A stretch of DNA of 57,596 nt from Pseudobdellovibrionaceae bacterium (lineage in GTDB: Bacteria; Bdellovibrionota_B; Oligoflexia; Oligoflexales; Bog-1112), in contig PASJ01000001.1 of the NCBI GenBank assembly GCA_002711925.1, positions 1 to 57,596 of the forward strand, written 5' to 3'. Shown here piece by piece: positions 37,045 to 45,649 of the stretch. The first letter of the stretch is position 1. Each line of letters begins with the position of its first letter. The translations under genes and the position numbers were made by a program. A model generated the notes under the pieces. It was not told the DNA's origin. It saw nothing but the letters and a program-made list of their open reading frames with translations, and made no database searches.

Positions 37045-37060
37045 AAGATAGCTTTATCTT
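37045..37060 (+). promoter_or_regulatory. Inverted repeat AAGATA-GCTT-TATCTT next to the ribosome-binding site
   Basis: Perfect six-base arms with a four-base spacer, ending 12 bases before the AGGAGG site. It could form a leader hairpin or bind a repressor near the promoter. Confidence 0.3.
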
Positions 37061-37082
37061 AATTATCTAAACAGGAGGCACT

Positions 37083-37727
37083 ATGCACTGGGAACTTATT
37101 CTTACTTTTTTTCTAGGTGCTCTTCATACCCTAGAACCTGGGCACGGAAAAACAGCAATGTTTACGTTCATGTTTGATCAAGAAAAAAAATGGTGGGACT
37201 CTTTTGCTTTAGGCATTTCAGTTGTTGTATCACACGCATTTATTATATTTTTACTTGCTACCTTAACTCACATTTTTGGCCATTTTGTTGTAGAGGGAAA
37301 ACCAGACTCATATTTTGTTGAAGTTATTAGGATTTTTGCAGCCTCAACTATGGTCAGTATTGGGGTCTATTTACTTCTAAAAAAAGAAAAAAAAGCAAGC
37401 TGCTGCAGTCAACATACCCACGATAAGAAAAGCTCAGTAAAACTTCCTATTTTACTAGGAATCAGTATCGGACTTTACCCTTGCCCATCTCTTCTTGCTA
37501 GTTTTTTTGCATCGCTTAGCACAGGCCAGTTCAACCTGGGAATACTAGCTATTTTCTTATTTTCACTAGGATCACTGATATCTATTTTTATTAGCGCCTT
37601 GACTCTTAAGTCCCTTGGTCAAAGGTTCTTAAAAGATTTTGATCGCAAATTTCCAAAATTAAATTTTAATAAGATTCAAGGAATCATTATTGTTTTAGCT
37701 GGACTTGTCTCTTTAGTTTTTCATTAA
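37083..37727 (+). CDS. NicO/RcnA-family metal (nickel/cobalt) transporter
   Basis: A 214-residue inner-membrane protein with six hydrophobic segments. The first carries GALHTLEPGHGKT (H15 to T24), the hallmark of the NicO family, whose members export or import Ni2+ and Co2+. A cytoplasmic loop holds CCSQHTHD, a Cys/His cluster that could bind metal. A second core motif, GISIGLYPCPSLLASFF, occupies the middle helix. It begins with ATG four bases after a perfect AGGAGG, so translation should be strong. It faces the flavoprotein and MerT-like genes, which also concern metals. The transported ion cannot be read from sequence, and related small proteins have other substrates. Confidence 0.8.
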   Translation: MHWELILTFFLGALHTLEPGHGKTAMFTFMFDQEKKWWDSFALGISVVVSHAFIIFLLATLTHIFGHFVVEGKPDSYFVEVIRIFAASTMVSIGVYLLLKKEKKASCCSQHTHDKKSSVKLPILLGISIGLYPCPSLLASFFASLSTGQFNLGILAIFLFSLGSLISIFISALTLKSLGQRFLKDFDRKFPKLNFNKIQGIIIVLAGLVSLVFH

Positions 37728-37964
37728 TTAAAACCTATAAATCAAAACGATTTTACCCTTAAGAAAAATCTCTAACTATCAAACAAGAACAAAATTTGTT
37801 TTATCAAGATATAATGACCTTACCTAAAAAAACCAATGTATTATTTACATGTAAAAAAACAACACAGTCATAATAAGCTCAAAGTAATAAAAATAGACGC
37901 AGAAAGCACAAAAAATAATATAATTTTCGCAAGTCTTTTGTCCTCAAATCCTTATTAAATGATT

Positions 37965-39146
37965 CTAACGAGCAAGAATCCTCTTTGCAGCAGCTCTTGC
38001 TCCTGCAATGTTTTTTGCAATTGGGCCAATCTCTAACTCAGCAAGAGAGCCAGAAACATAAATCTTAGGATGCCAAGCCAGACGCTCATCAGGAATAGGA
38101 AAGCCACAAGCAGCAACAGGAAGCTTAAAATTGTCAATTAAGTGATTAAGCATTTCACCACCAGGTCTTATATTTTCAAAACCAGTAGCAAGAATAAGCC
38201 TATCAACCTTCAAAGGGTCTAGTTGATCTAAAATTATTTTCAGGCCGTTATCGTCTTCATGTAAGCTTGCAACCGGACTCTCATAATGATGAATACTCTG
38301 GTGACGAATTTTAAACTTAATCGTAGTATAAAGCTGAGGAGGAACTGAACCTCGATGACGACTCTGAGTTATACACCATCTCCTTTTACAATAGTCTTTT
38401 TGCTCAGCAAAGCGACGCATCGAATTCACTCCCAACCAAGTTGGATCAGAATCAAACTGATGCTTTCTTAAGGGGTGTCTTGTTATAAGGTGCACCTTTG
38501 CACCAACACTTTCTGCATATAAAGCGGCTTGTATAGCAGTAATCCCTCCACCTACAACAGCAATATTACTGTGTTTCTTTATATCAACCCAGTTAAAGTC
38601 GGAAGAGAAAATATGCATAACCCTGGAAGACTTGACTTGGGCCCATAAAGGTATATTGATTTTTTCAGACTGACCTAAAGCTAAAACTACTTTTTTAGCT
38701 TGAAAAATTCTGCCCCCAACCGTTACAAGGTCAACGTGATCTTTACAAATATTAACAAATTTTACTTTTTCTTGAACGTGAAGGGATTCTAAACCACTTT
38801 CTTTTATAAGAAACTTACAGTGTGAGTTAAAAACATCGATACTAGGCCTGTTGTAAGGATAAGAAAATTTTCCTTTTCTGCTCTTAGGCTTCTTGCCTGC
38901 AAACCTTTTTAATGAGAAAGGATCTTCTGCTATATTATGGAGAAGAGGAGATCTTAAACTTTTCATTTTAGTTGCTGCTGTTTGCTTTTCCCAGTTGTTT
39001 AAAAGTTTCGGTTCGGGGTCAACAATTATCAACGAAGCTGGCTCAACTTTTTTATTTGCTAAAAGCCTGAGGCCAACATGAGTTCCATGAATCCCGCCCC
39101 CAATAACAACCCAATCATATCTATGCGGCATTTGAGAGTCTTTCAC
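37965..39146 (-). CDS. FAD/NAD(P)-dependent oxidoreductase near the metal-handling genes
   Basis: A 393-residue flavoprotein with two Rossmann folds. The FAD fold is VVIGGGIHGTHVGLRL near residue 13, and the NAD(P) fold is NIAVVGGGITAIQAALYAE near 200. A third motif, DRLILATGFE, is typical of flavin monooxygenases and pyridine nucleotide reductases. It resembles ornithine or lysine N-monooxygenase-like and reductase-like proteins and lacks the disulphide of MerA or Lpd, so it is not a mercuric reductase. The first codon is GTG; ATG at residue 6 is the alternative. It lies 160 bases downstream of the MerT-like gene on the same strand. A role in metal reduction or metallophore chemistry is only a guess from location. 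Confidence 0.7.
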   Translation of the reverse strand: MKDSQMPHRYDWVVIGGGIHGTHVGLRLLANKKVEPASLIIVDPEPKLLNNWEKQTAATKMKSLRSPLLHNIAEDPFSLKRFAGKKPKSRKGKFSYPYNRPSIDVFNSHCKFLIKESGLESLHVQEKVKFVNICKDHVDLVTVGGRIFQAKKVVLALGQSEKINIPLWAQVKSSRVMHIFSSDFNWVDIKKHSNIAVVGGGITAIQAALYAESVGAKVHLITRHPLRKHQFDSDPTWLGVNSMRRFAEQKDYCKRRWCITQSRHRGSVPPQLYTTIKFKIRHQSIHHYESPVASLHEDDNGLKIILDQLDPLKVDRLILATGFENIRPGGEMLNHLIDNFKLPVAACGFPIPDERLAWHPKIYVSGSLAELEIGPIAKNIAGARAAAKRILAR

Positions 39147-39305
39147 TAAAGTTTACTATTTAATTTCATCATAAAACCCACAAAAATTGCTTCAAGAGCA
39201 AAAAAACTACTGTTATGTTAACATCTTAAACTGTTGATAAAATGATGTTTTTTCTTACACTATTTTTTAATGAATTTGAATTATAAAATTTTAATTATAA
39301 AGAAG

Positions 39306-39674
39306 CTATGCTAGCGCCGGTAGGACAAACGCAAAGAAAAAACCTAAAATATAAATAATTAGAGAAGCTTGCCAGACTACGTTTGTTTTTTTTTGCACAG
39401 ACTCACAAAGCTCACCTTGACCAGGCAAACACTCGTCGCGCACATCTAGTCTTCTTATAAACTTTGAGAGAAAGAGCAAGCAACCAGCAACAAGAAATAA
39501 TAAGCTCTTGTGCTCAGACAACAAAACTAACCAAGGGAAAAAACCGATTATACCTGCAAACGTTGCCCCAGCACCTAAAGTAACAAAAACCACCGGCAAA
39601 GCACAACACAAAAGAGTGGAGCTAGAAGCAAATAAAGAAAAAAACACAATAAGTCTACTTAAAACTTTTCTCAT
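39306..39674 (-). CDS. MerT-like membrane protein
   Basis: A 122-residue protein with three or four hydrophobic segments. The first contains the adjacent cysteines C23-C24 followed by A-L-P (LLCCALPVVFVTLGAGATF), the metal-passing motif of mercuric transporter MerT. A loop after the second helix carries two further Cys (DECLPGQGELCE), also like MerT. MerT accepts Hg2+ from a periplasmic HMA protein and moves it inward. Here two HMA proteins sit directly upstream, and this gene starts 20 bases inside the second one. No merA or merR is seen, so the true metal may be copper, zinc or another soft ion. AGGAGA precedes the ATG. Confidence 0.72.
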   Translation of the reverse strand: MRKVLSRLIVFFSLFASSSTLLCCALPVVFVTLGAGATFAGIIGFFPWLVLLSEHKSLLFLVAGCLLFLSKFIRRLDVRDECLPGQGELCESVQKKTNVVWQASLIIYILGFFFAFVLPALA

Positions 39675-39999
39675 TTCTTTTTATCTCCTTTACATTGTAC
39701 CCAGCTTTTTTAACAATAGATTTTATTTTTTCATCTTCTATTGACATGTCTTTGTTCAAGTAAATATCAATACCCTTGTTTGAAGGCACAACTAAAGCTG
39801 TTCTAACACTTTCTTGTTTAGCGAAAGACCTTTCTAGGCCATCAACGCAAAAGGAACAAAGTGTTCCATCTATTTCAACACGTATACTGTCCGGAATAAT
39901 TTTAGACTCAAAAGCTTTGTCAAAAATCATTCCCCCTAGAAAATTGAAAAAAACAAAAACAAAAATAAAGAAAAAAATTTTTTCACAAATTTTAATCAT
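39655..39999 (-). CDS. Membrane-anchored or secreted HMA-domain protein (second copy)
   Basis: A 114-residue protein from the ATG at 39999, with an N-terminal hydrophobic segment (IFFFIFVFVFFNFLGG) and one heavy-metal-associated domain. The metal motif is C48-S-F-C51 in GTLCSFCVDGLERSF. The domain ends IKSIVKKAGYNVKEIKR. The same pattern recurs in the gene just upstream, so the two arose by tandem duplication. The usual M or T before the first Cys is replaced by L here. It likely holds soft metal ions in the periplasm and hands them to the MerT-like protein encoded downstream. The in-frame TTG at 40011 is a weaker start. Confidence 0.75.
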   Translation of the reverse strand: MIKICEKIFFFIFVFVFFNFLGGMIFDKAFESKIIPDSIRVEIDGTLCSFCVDGLERSFAKQESVRTALVVPSNKGIDIYLNKDMSIEDEKIKSIVKKAGYNVKEIKRNEKSFK

Positions 40000-40025
40000 G
40001 AAACAACCCAAAAAAATTAAAAAAA

Positions 40026-40469
40026 CTAATTAACACTTACCGAAGATCTTTTTATCTTTTTAACATTGTAGCCTGTATTTTCTACTATGGATTTAATTTT
40101 TTCGTCACTAATATCCATGTTTTCTTTTAAGCTTAAAACAACCAACTTGTCACTTAAACTTACAACAACAGACTTGACGCTTTTTTCTTTTGTAAACGCC
40201 TTTTCTAAGCCTTGCACACAAAAAGAGCACACCATTCCATTTACAGTGACATTTACAACCTGTAAAACGCTTACTTTTTCAACAGGTACTTTCTTTTGTT
40301 TTTCAACCTTTTGCGCAGGAGGTTTTTTTGTTTTTACTGTTGTCTTAGTTTTTGAAGGCTCACCTTTTGCAAGTAAACAAAAATTATGAACACACAAGCT
40401 AGACAGAAGAAGGGCATAAGCAAAAAACAAAGCAGTAGAATAAAATTTTTCTTTCTTCAAGACCGACAC
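40026..40469 (-). CDS. Exported HMA-domain protein (first copy)
   Basis: A 147-residue protein starting with GTG six bases after AGGAG. An N-terminal signal or anchor (about residues 10-34) is followed by a Lys/Pro-rich linker (residues 39-64). The HMA domain follows, with metal motif C81-S-F-C84 in NGMVCSFCVQGLEKAF, and ends IKSIVENTGYNVKKIKR. It is a paralogue of the next gene downstream, with the same CSFC and GYNVK motifs. The linker would let the domain reach across the periplasm from the membrane. It probably shuttles a soft metal ion between the outer-membrane barrel encoded upstream and the MerT-like protein. That route is inference from gene order. Confidence 0.75.
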   Translation of the reverse strand: MSVLKKEKFYSTALFFAYALLLSSLCVHNFCLLAKGEPSKTKTTVKTKKPPAQKVEKQKKVPVEKVSVLQVVNVTVNGMVCSFCVQGLEKAFTKEKSVKSVVVSLSDKLVVLSLKENMDISDEKIKSIVENTGYNVKKIKRSSVSVN

Positions 40470-40480
40470 TACAAACTCCT

Positions 40481-41092
40481 TTAAAAATGAACCATAAAAG
40501 TCATAAGACCAAGTCCTTTGAAATCAGAACCTAGTTCTATTAAATAGTTTTGCATAAAAAACCGAAAGACTAGCATTGAGCTACTCATGGCCGAATCGTC
40601 TAAAAAACTATCTTGATTTGCTTGAAAAATAATCCAGGTATGAAATCCATCATAGTCTTCGATGTAGGGAGCCACACCAAAACGAAAAGTTGTAGAAACA
40701 AAAATTTTGTCATAAAAAAAAGAGTTAACATTAAACTGAGTGTAGAATCTTCGACTTTCCCAGTCCCCTTGTATCCCAAGATGAAAATTTTCGTCTTTTA
40801 AAAATCTCGGGGCAAGCCCTAAACCTATAAACCCGTAGATGTTAGCTTGTGACGATGGTTTATTGAATCTTTTGAGCAAAAAATTATTTTGAAAAAACAA
40901 TAACTTTTCATCTTGGATATCGGCAAAGTGAAAACCAAGAGCCCACCTGTGAGTCAAACTATGATGTAAGTTAACTCTCTTCATTCGTGGTAGGTGTCTA
41001 AGAGTAAAGACACTCCCTCCTTTCCAAATCACCGGGTGAGCAAAAATATTAAAACCTAAAAGTATAAAACCTAACAGCAAGGAACGAAACAT
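40481..41092 (-). CDS. Predicted outer-membrane beta-barrel protein of the metal module
   Basis: A 203-residue protein with a signal peptide (LLLGFILLGFNIFAHP) and a mature part of alternating hydrophobic and polar strands that ends in a final strand with terminal Phe (LMTFMVHF), a hallmark of outer-membrane barrels. The mature N-terminus has VIWKGGSVF. I recall similar small proteins next to HMA and MerT-like genes in marine Proteobacteria, but cannot check. It lies 11 bases upstream of the first HMA gene, so it heads the barrel-HMA-HMA-MerT operon. It may let a metal ion or complex cross the outer membrane; this is inference. Confidence 0.6.
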   Translation of the reverse strand: MFRSLLLGFILLGFNIFAHPVIWKGGSVFTLRHLPRMKRVNLHHSLTHRWALGFHFADIQDEKLLFFQNNFLLKRFNKPSSQANIYGFIGLGLAPRFLKDENFHLGIQGDWESRRFYTQFNVNSFFYDKIFVSTTFRFGVAPYIEDYDGFHTWIIFQANQDSFLDDSAMSSSMLVFRFFMQNYLIELGSDFKGLGLMTFMVHF

Positions 41093-41321
41093 TCATTTTC
41101 CTCTGAAGCTAATTATACAATGATCTCTGATATATTCTAGCAAACTGAAAAATTTTGAACAGTCCCTCACTGTCACTATAAATAAAAGCAAAAATTTTTT
41201 AATTTACTTAATAAAAACTAAAAATATCTCAAAGATATAAAAAAAAAACTAACCACTAAGCTTATTCTTTTGTAAGATACATCACCTGACATTCAATAAA
41301 AAAGGGAGACAAAGATAAACT

Positions 41322-42485
41322 ATGAATATACACGAGTACCAAGCTAAGAAACTTTTTTCTGAAAACCACATTTCGACTCCCAAAGGCATTCTTGTCACCT
41401 CAGTAGAAGAAGCCGAGAAAGCTTTTGAAAAGCTAGGGGGCGGTATTTGTGCCGTTAAGGCACAAATTCACGCAGGCGGCAGAGGGAAAGCGGGTGGAGT
41501 AAAAATTGTCAAAACTTCTAAAGACTGCATCGAAGAGACAAAAAAGCTCCTGGGTAGCACTCTTGTAACACACCAAACAGGCCCACAAGGCAAAAAGGTA
41601 CGCAAGGTCTACGTTGAAGAGGGGACTCAAATATGTAAAGAATATTATCTTTCATGCCTAGTTGACAGAGAAAGCGCCAATATTACGTTAATGTTTTCTA
41701 AAGAAGGAGGTATGGATATTGAAGAAGTCGCTGCAAAAACTCCTGAAAAAATTTTTACCCTTTCCGTTGACACAACCATTGGCTTAAAAGACTACCAATT
41801 GCGTCAACTTATATTTGACTCTAAAGTTCCCCAAGAAGAAACGAAAAATTTTACAGGCTTTGTTAAAAGCTTATATAAACTTTTTCTAAAGCATGATTTT
41901 TCTATGATTGAGATCAATCCCCTCATTGTTACCAATGAAAATAAAATCATGCCCCTAGACGGTAAAATGAGTTTTGATGAAAATAGTCTTTATCGACACC
42001 CTAACATTAAAGCTTTAAGAGATTTCGAAGAAGAAGACCCCCGAGAAGTTGAAGCTTCTGAGCATGGTTTGAGCTATATCGGTTTAGACGGTAACATTGG
42101 CTGCCTCGTTAACGGGGCTGGACTTGCTATGGCAACAATGGATATTATCAAACACTACGGCGGAGAACCCGCCAACTTTCTTGACGTTGGCGGTGGAGCC
42201 AGTGAGGATATGGTAAAAAACGCATTCAAAATAATCTTGCGAGACAAGAAAGTAAAAGCTGTTTTTGTTAATATTTTTGGCGGAATCATGCGCTGTGACG
42301 TTATTGCTCGCGGCATCGTCACAGCCTCGCAAGAACTTAAAATTTCTATACCACTTGTTGTCAGACTAGAGGGGACAAACGTTCAACAAGGCAAACAAAT
42401 TCTCCACGAATCTGGTCTAAGTATTCTGCCAGCAGATTATATGAGTGATGGTGCAGAAAAAGCTGTTCAAGCAGCCAGAGGATAA
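41322..42485 (+). CDS. sucC: Succinyl-CoA ligase (ADP-forming) beta subunit
   Basis: It makes ATP (or GTP) from succinyl-CoA in the TCA cycle with the alpha subunit SucD. The 387-residue protein shows the ATP-grasp N-terminus [14 protein letters not shown], the nucleotide loop [17 protein letters not shown], the metal-binding region MIEINPL, and the CoA-ligase-like second domain with [11 protein letters not shown]. Length is standard. The ATG follows AAGGGAGAC at good spacing. sucD begins 36 bases after the stop. The other TCA genes (sucB-lpd-sucA) are 34 kb away and not in one operon with this pair as they are in E. coli. Confidence 0.96.
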   Translation: MNIHEYQAKKLFSENHISTPKGILVTSVEEAEKAFEKLGGGICAVKAQIHAGGRGKAGGVKIVKTSKDCIEETKKLLGSTLVTHQTGPQGKKVRKVYVEEGTQICKEYYLSCLVDRESANITLMFSKEGGMDIEEVAAKTPEKIFTLSVDTTIGLKDYQLRQLIFDSKVPQEETKNFTGFVKSLYKLFLKHDFSMIEINPLIVTNENKIMPLDGKMSFDENSLYRHPNIKALRDFEEEDPREVEASEHGLSYIGLDGNIGCLVNGAGLAMATMDIIKHYGGEPANFLDVGGGASEDMVKNAFKIILRDKKVKAVFVNIFGGIMRCDVIARGIVTASQELKISIPLVVRLEGTNVQQGKQILHESGLSILPADYMSDGAEKAVQAARG

Positions 42486-42520
42486 AAACAACCAACCCCC
42501 ACGATAAGGATTTAGGATAA

Positions 42521-43393
42521 ATGGGCATTCTAATTAACAAAAACACCCGAGTTATAACTCAAGGCATAACAGGAAAAAGTGGGCTTTTTCACACAAAACT
42601 CTCTCATGAATATGCCCCCTGCTTTGTGGGTGGCGTAACACCGGGAAAGGGAGGATCACAGGCTGCAGGATTACCTGTTTTTGATACAGTTAAAGAAGCA
42701 AAAGAAATAACAGCTTGCAACGCATCAATGATTTTTGTTCCACCCCCTTTTGCTGCTGACGCGATTTTAGAGGCTATTGACAGTGAAATAGAGCTCGTAG
42801 TTTGCATCACCGAAGGTGTTCCTGTACAAGACATGTTGACAGTGAAAAAGGCACTTGATAAATCGAAAACAAGATTGATTGGTCCAAACTGTCCTGGTGT
42901 CATCACCCCCGGCCAATGTAAAATTGGTATTATGCCTGGACACGTTCATCAAAAAGGCTCCGTTGGAATTTTATCGAAATCAGGGACGTTAACCTATGAG
43001 GCTGTAGGCCAAACAAGCGAAGTAGGTTTGGGGCAATCTTCTTGTGTTGGGATTGGTGGAGACCCAATTATAGGTAGTACTTTTACGGATCTTCTTCCCT
43101 TATTTGAACAAGACCCCGACACAGAAGCTATAATTATGATCGGAGAAATTGGTGGCGACGCAGAAATAAAAGCAGCACAGTATATCCACAAACACGTTAC
43201 AAAGCCTGTTTGTGCTTTTATTGCTGGAGTAACAGCTCCCCCCGGAAAGCGTATGGGTCATGCTGGAGCAATTGTTTCTGGAGGCAAAGGAACCGCCAAA
43301 GAAAAAATAACTGCTCTGAAAGATGTTGGAGTTTGGGTAGCTGAGTCTCCAGCAGAAATCGGATCAACACTTATGAAAAACTTAAAGAAGTAA
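42521..43393 (+). CDS. sucD: Succinyl-CoA ligase alpha subunit
   Basis: The 290-residue partner of SucC. It binds CoA in the N-terminal Rossmann domain ([24 protein letters not shown]) and is phosphorylated on the active-site His in [13 protein letters not shown]. Other landmarks are [24 protein letters not shown] and [11 protein letters not shown]. All are intact and the length is normal. It starts 36 bases after sucC with AGGATAA before the ATG. It is followed eight bases after its stop by an uncharacterised gene and then murB, suggesting one transcript. Confidence 0.96.
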   Translation: MGILINKNTRVITQGITGKSGLFHTKLSHEYAPCFVGGVTPGKGGSQAAGLPVFDTVKEAKEITACNASMIFVPPPFAADAILEAIDSEIELVVCITEGVPVQDMLTVKKALDKSKTRLIGPNCPGVITPGQCKIGIMPGHVHQKGSVGILSKSGTLTYEAVGQTSEVGLGQSSCVGIGGDPIIGSTFTDLLPLFEQDPDTEAIIMIGEIGGDAEIKAAQYIHKHVTKPVCAFIAGVTAPPGKRMGHAGAIVSGGKGTAKEKITALKDVGVWVAESPAEIGSTLMKNLKK

Positions 43394-43400
43394 AATAAAT

Positions 43401-43871
43401 ATGCTCGGAATTAGACACTTTGAAGGTTTAGCAATAGACCTATGGCAGGGACAAAAAGAAAATTTCTTTTGCGACAGAACCCTAATCATTGAAGAAGCTT
43501 ATGAAAAAAAAGCCCTAGAGCTGAACATTCCCCACGTTACCTTTAGCATACAAAGCAATCTTTCTTTAAAAGAAAAACTAGAGGGAATAACAGCAAGTAT
43601 AACACTCTTTTTGAGCCAAGAGCATGAAAAAACGGGCTTCCATCTAGCAATATTTTTTTCTTCCAAGATTCAGCTTGTACAGCAAAAAAGTCTTGCTGAA
43701 ACACTTTTTACCACGGTAAAAGACGCAGCAAAAAACAAAAAGCTGACACCATCTTTACGGCGTCTCAGTTTTCTTGTTGAAACAGCAGAAGACTACCAAA
43801 CCTTACAAGAAAAAATGTTTGTTACTTTTAAAGAAGAAGACCATGAGCATATTTCAAACAGTCCAACTTAA
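43401..43871 (+). CDS. Hypothetical protein between sucD and murB
   Basis: A 156-residue soluble protein, not recognised. It begins HFEGLAIDLWQGQ, which faintly recalls the opening strand of a macro domain (a-I-x-L-W-x-G-D), and ends with a strand-helix pair (RRLSFLVETAEDYQTLQEKM) that also fits the last strand and helix of such a fold. The Asn and Gly loops that bind ADP-ribose in macro domains are not visible, so it would be at most a non-binding relative. It starts right after sucD and overlaps murB by 29 bases, which indicates an operon. An unrelated fold is equally possible. Confidence 0.55.
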   Translation: MLGIRHFEGLAIDLWQGQKENFFCDRTLIIEEAYEKKALELNIPHVTFSIQSNLSLKEKLEGITASITLFLSQEHEKTGFHLAIFFSSKIQLVQQKSLAETLFTTVKDAAKNKKLTPSLRRLSFLVETAEDYQTLQEKMFVTFKEEDHEHISNSPT

Positions 43872-44865
43872 AGATTTCAGCAACTACAAAACGGGGGGGG
43901 TGTGTCGATACTTTTGTCGCCCCACAAAAGAAAACCAAATAATAAGTGCACTTACCATACTCAACAAAAAAAATATACCTTTCTATATACTTGGTGCAGG
44001 AACGAACTCTTTAATACTTGACAATGAATGGACTGGAGGGGTCTTTGCTTTAGACCAACTTCGTTCACTTCGTCTGATCGATGAGTTCACAATCTACTGT
44101 GAAGCCGGAGTCACAAATACCGAGCTATCTAATTTTGCCCAAGAACATGGACTCACAGGACTTGAGTGGATGCATGGCTTACCCGGACAAGTAGGAGGTA
44201 GCGTGCGCATGAACGCTCGCTGTTATGGGGGCGAAACATCCCAAGTGATAACAAAAGTAAACAGCATTGATAGAAATGGAAAATACAAAACAAGAACAAT
44301 ATATCCTGACAACACAAATATTTTTAAAGGCTACAAAAACACAATTTTTATGACCAACAAAGAGATCATAAGTAGCGTAGAAATTAAACTAAAGCCCGGA
44401 AATAAGTTAAGCTCCTTAGCAAAAATGAATAATATTATTTTAGACCGAGAAACAAAAGGTCACTTTGCTTATCCAAACTGTGGCTGTGTGTTTAAAAATG
44501 ATTACTCAAAAGAGGTTTCTGTTCCGAGTGGACTCTTACTCGAACACAGTAATGTCAAAAATCTAAGGGTTGGAGGAGCTACAGTCAGCGCAAAGCATGC
44601 AAACTTTATTTATAATAAAGACAACGCCACAAGCGATGACATTATTCTATGTAGCCTTGAGATGAGAGAAAGAGTCTGGGATAATTTCTCAGTTTGGCTA
44701 GAATATGAAATGGAAATACTTGGGACCCCCTCTAAGAAAATAAAAGACAAAATATCAGAAAAAAGAAGGCAATCTCCCAAAAAAGAAAAAATTTTAGCCC
44801 TAAGAAATTTAATTGATTCACAAAAAAACAAGAAAACAAAAAATAACGCTCAAAAAAATCTTTAA
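43843..44865 (+). CDS. murB: UDP-N-acetylenolpyruvoylglucosamine reductase
   Basis: An FAD enzyme that makes UDP-MurNAc for peptidoglycan. The start at 43843 (MSIFQTV) follows GAAGAAG. The longer frame from 43774 runs through the upstream gene and adds residues unlike the family. The protein is 340 residues. FAD and substrate motifs are LGAGTNSLI, GLEWMHGLPGQVGGSVRMNA and GGATVSAKHANFI. The proton donor, usually Ser, is in the GCVFKN loop (here Cys), as in several type II enzymes. A basic tail of about 45 residues extends beyond the normal end. Codons 17-20 contain a run of eight G (43893-43900). Confidence 0.92.
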   Translation: MSIFQTVQLKDFSNYKTGGVCRYFCRPTKENQIISALTILNKKNIPFYILGAGTNSLILDNEWTGGVFALDQLRSLRLIDEFTIYCEAGVTNTELSNFAQEHGLTGLEWMHGLPGQVGGSVRMNARCYGGETSQVITKVNSIDRNGKYKTRTIYPDNTNIFKGYKNTIFMTNKEIISSVEIKLKPGNKLSSLAKMNNIILDRETKGHFAYPNCGCVFKNDYSKEVSVPSGLLLEHSNVKNLRVGGATVSAKHANFIYNKDNATSDDIILCSLEMRERVWDNFSVWLEYEMEILGTPSKKIKDKISEKRRQSPKKEKILALRNLIDSQKNKKTKNNAQKNL

Positions 44866-44929
44866 AAAAAATCAAACCTTAATTTCAGTTAAAAAAAGTA
44901 GTAAATGTAAGCCAAGATAGAGGAATAAT

Positions 44930-45649
44930 ATGGTTTATAAAAAAGCTGCAAAAGAACTTGAAAAACTTTCTTCCCCTGACGACAAAAAAATTTTGAAAAA
45001 GTTCTTTAAAACAGAAAAAGGTCAATATGGCTATGGTGACAAGTTTCTTGGTATTAGAGTTCCAGAAATAAGAAAAGTAGCAAAAAAATTTGAAGAACTT
45101 TCACTTTTTGATCTTGAACAACTTTTAAAATCTTCTTATCACGAACAAAGAATGTTAGCTCTTATCATTTTAATCAGTCAATTCAAAAGATCTAAAAACA
45201 AAAAAAAATATTTTGATTTTTATATAAAACACATAAGACATGTTAACAGCTGGGACCTTGTTGACATCAGCGCACCCAAAATAGTGGGGGAGTTTCTTTT
45301 AGATACTGACCACACAATTCTTCTACGCTGGGCAAAAAGTACAAACCTGTGGCAAAAAAGAGTTGCTATGGTTTCGTGTTTAACATTTGTCAGAAATAAA
45401 AAAAAAACACATCTAGTATTAGGTTTAGCAGACTTACTCCTTGATGATTCACATGATCTTATTCACAAAGCAGTGGGTTGGGTACTAAGAGAGCTTTCCA
45501 AACAAAACAAACAAAAAGTACTTGCCTTTATTGACAAATATTATTTCAGACTTTCAAGAACCACCCTTCGTTATACGATTGAACAGTTTCCAGACAAACA
45601 AAGAAAATCTATTTTACTCAGGAAAAATAAAAAGACTCAAATTGTTTAG
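44930..45649 (+). CDS. AlkD-like DNA glycosylase (ALK/HEAT-repeat fold)
   Basis: It removes bulky or N3/N7-alkylated purines from DNA without base flipping. The 239-residue, all-helical protein fits the AlkD family. The catalytic cluster is visible: W108 in NSWDLVD, D112 in the same motif, R144 in WQKRVAM and W184 in AVGWVLRE, each within a few positions of the B. cereus AlkD residues W109, D113, R148 and W187. The C-terminal helix SRTTLRYTIEQFP matches too. It starts about 65 bases after murB on the same strand. The GAGGAATAATATG start is convincing. It may be transcribed with murB. Confidence 0.88.
   Translation: MVYKKAAKELEKLSSPDDKKILKKFFKTEKGQYGYGDKFLGIRVPEIRKVAKKFEELSLFDLEQLLKSSYHEQRMLALIILISQFKRSKNKKKYFDFYIKHIRHVNSWDLVDISAPKIVGEFLLDTDHTILLRWAKSTNLWQKRVAMVSCLTFVRNKKKTHLVLGLADLLLDDSHDLIHKAVGWVLRELSKQNKQKVLAFIDKYYFRLSRTTLRYTIEQFPDKQRKSILLRKNKKTQIV

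Larger units (their letters stand above)
36700..37082. other. Intergenic region with several inverted repeats before the NicO-type gene
   Basis: No ORF is supported here. It holds three perfect dyads listed separately. It also has a terminator-like stem AAAAAGC-AACT-GCTTTTT followed by ATTTT (about 36908-36930), and a strong Shine-Dalgarno AGGAGG (37073-37078) for the next gene. Confidence 0.45.

Noticed and set aside
37965..39146. Mercuric reductase
   Set aside because: The flavoprotein next to the MerT-like gene lacks the CxxxxC redox disulphide and C-terminal Cys pair of MerA.
43774..43842. N-terminal extension of murB
   Set aside because: The 23 extra residues are Lys-rich, lie inside the preceding gene and are absent from the family; the start at 43843 has its own site.
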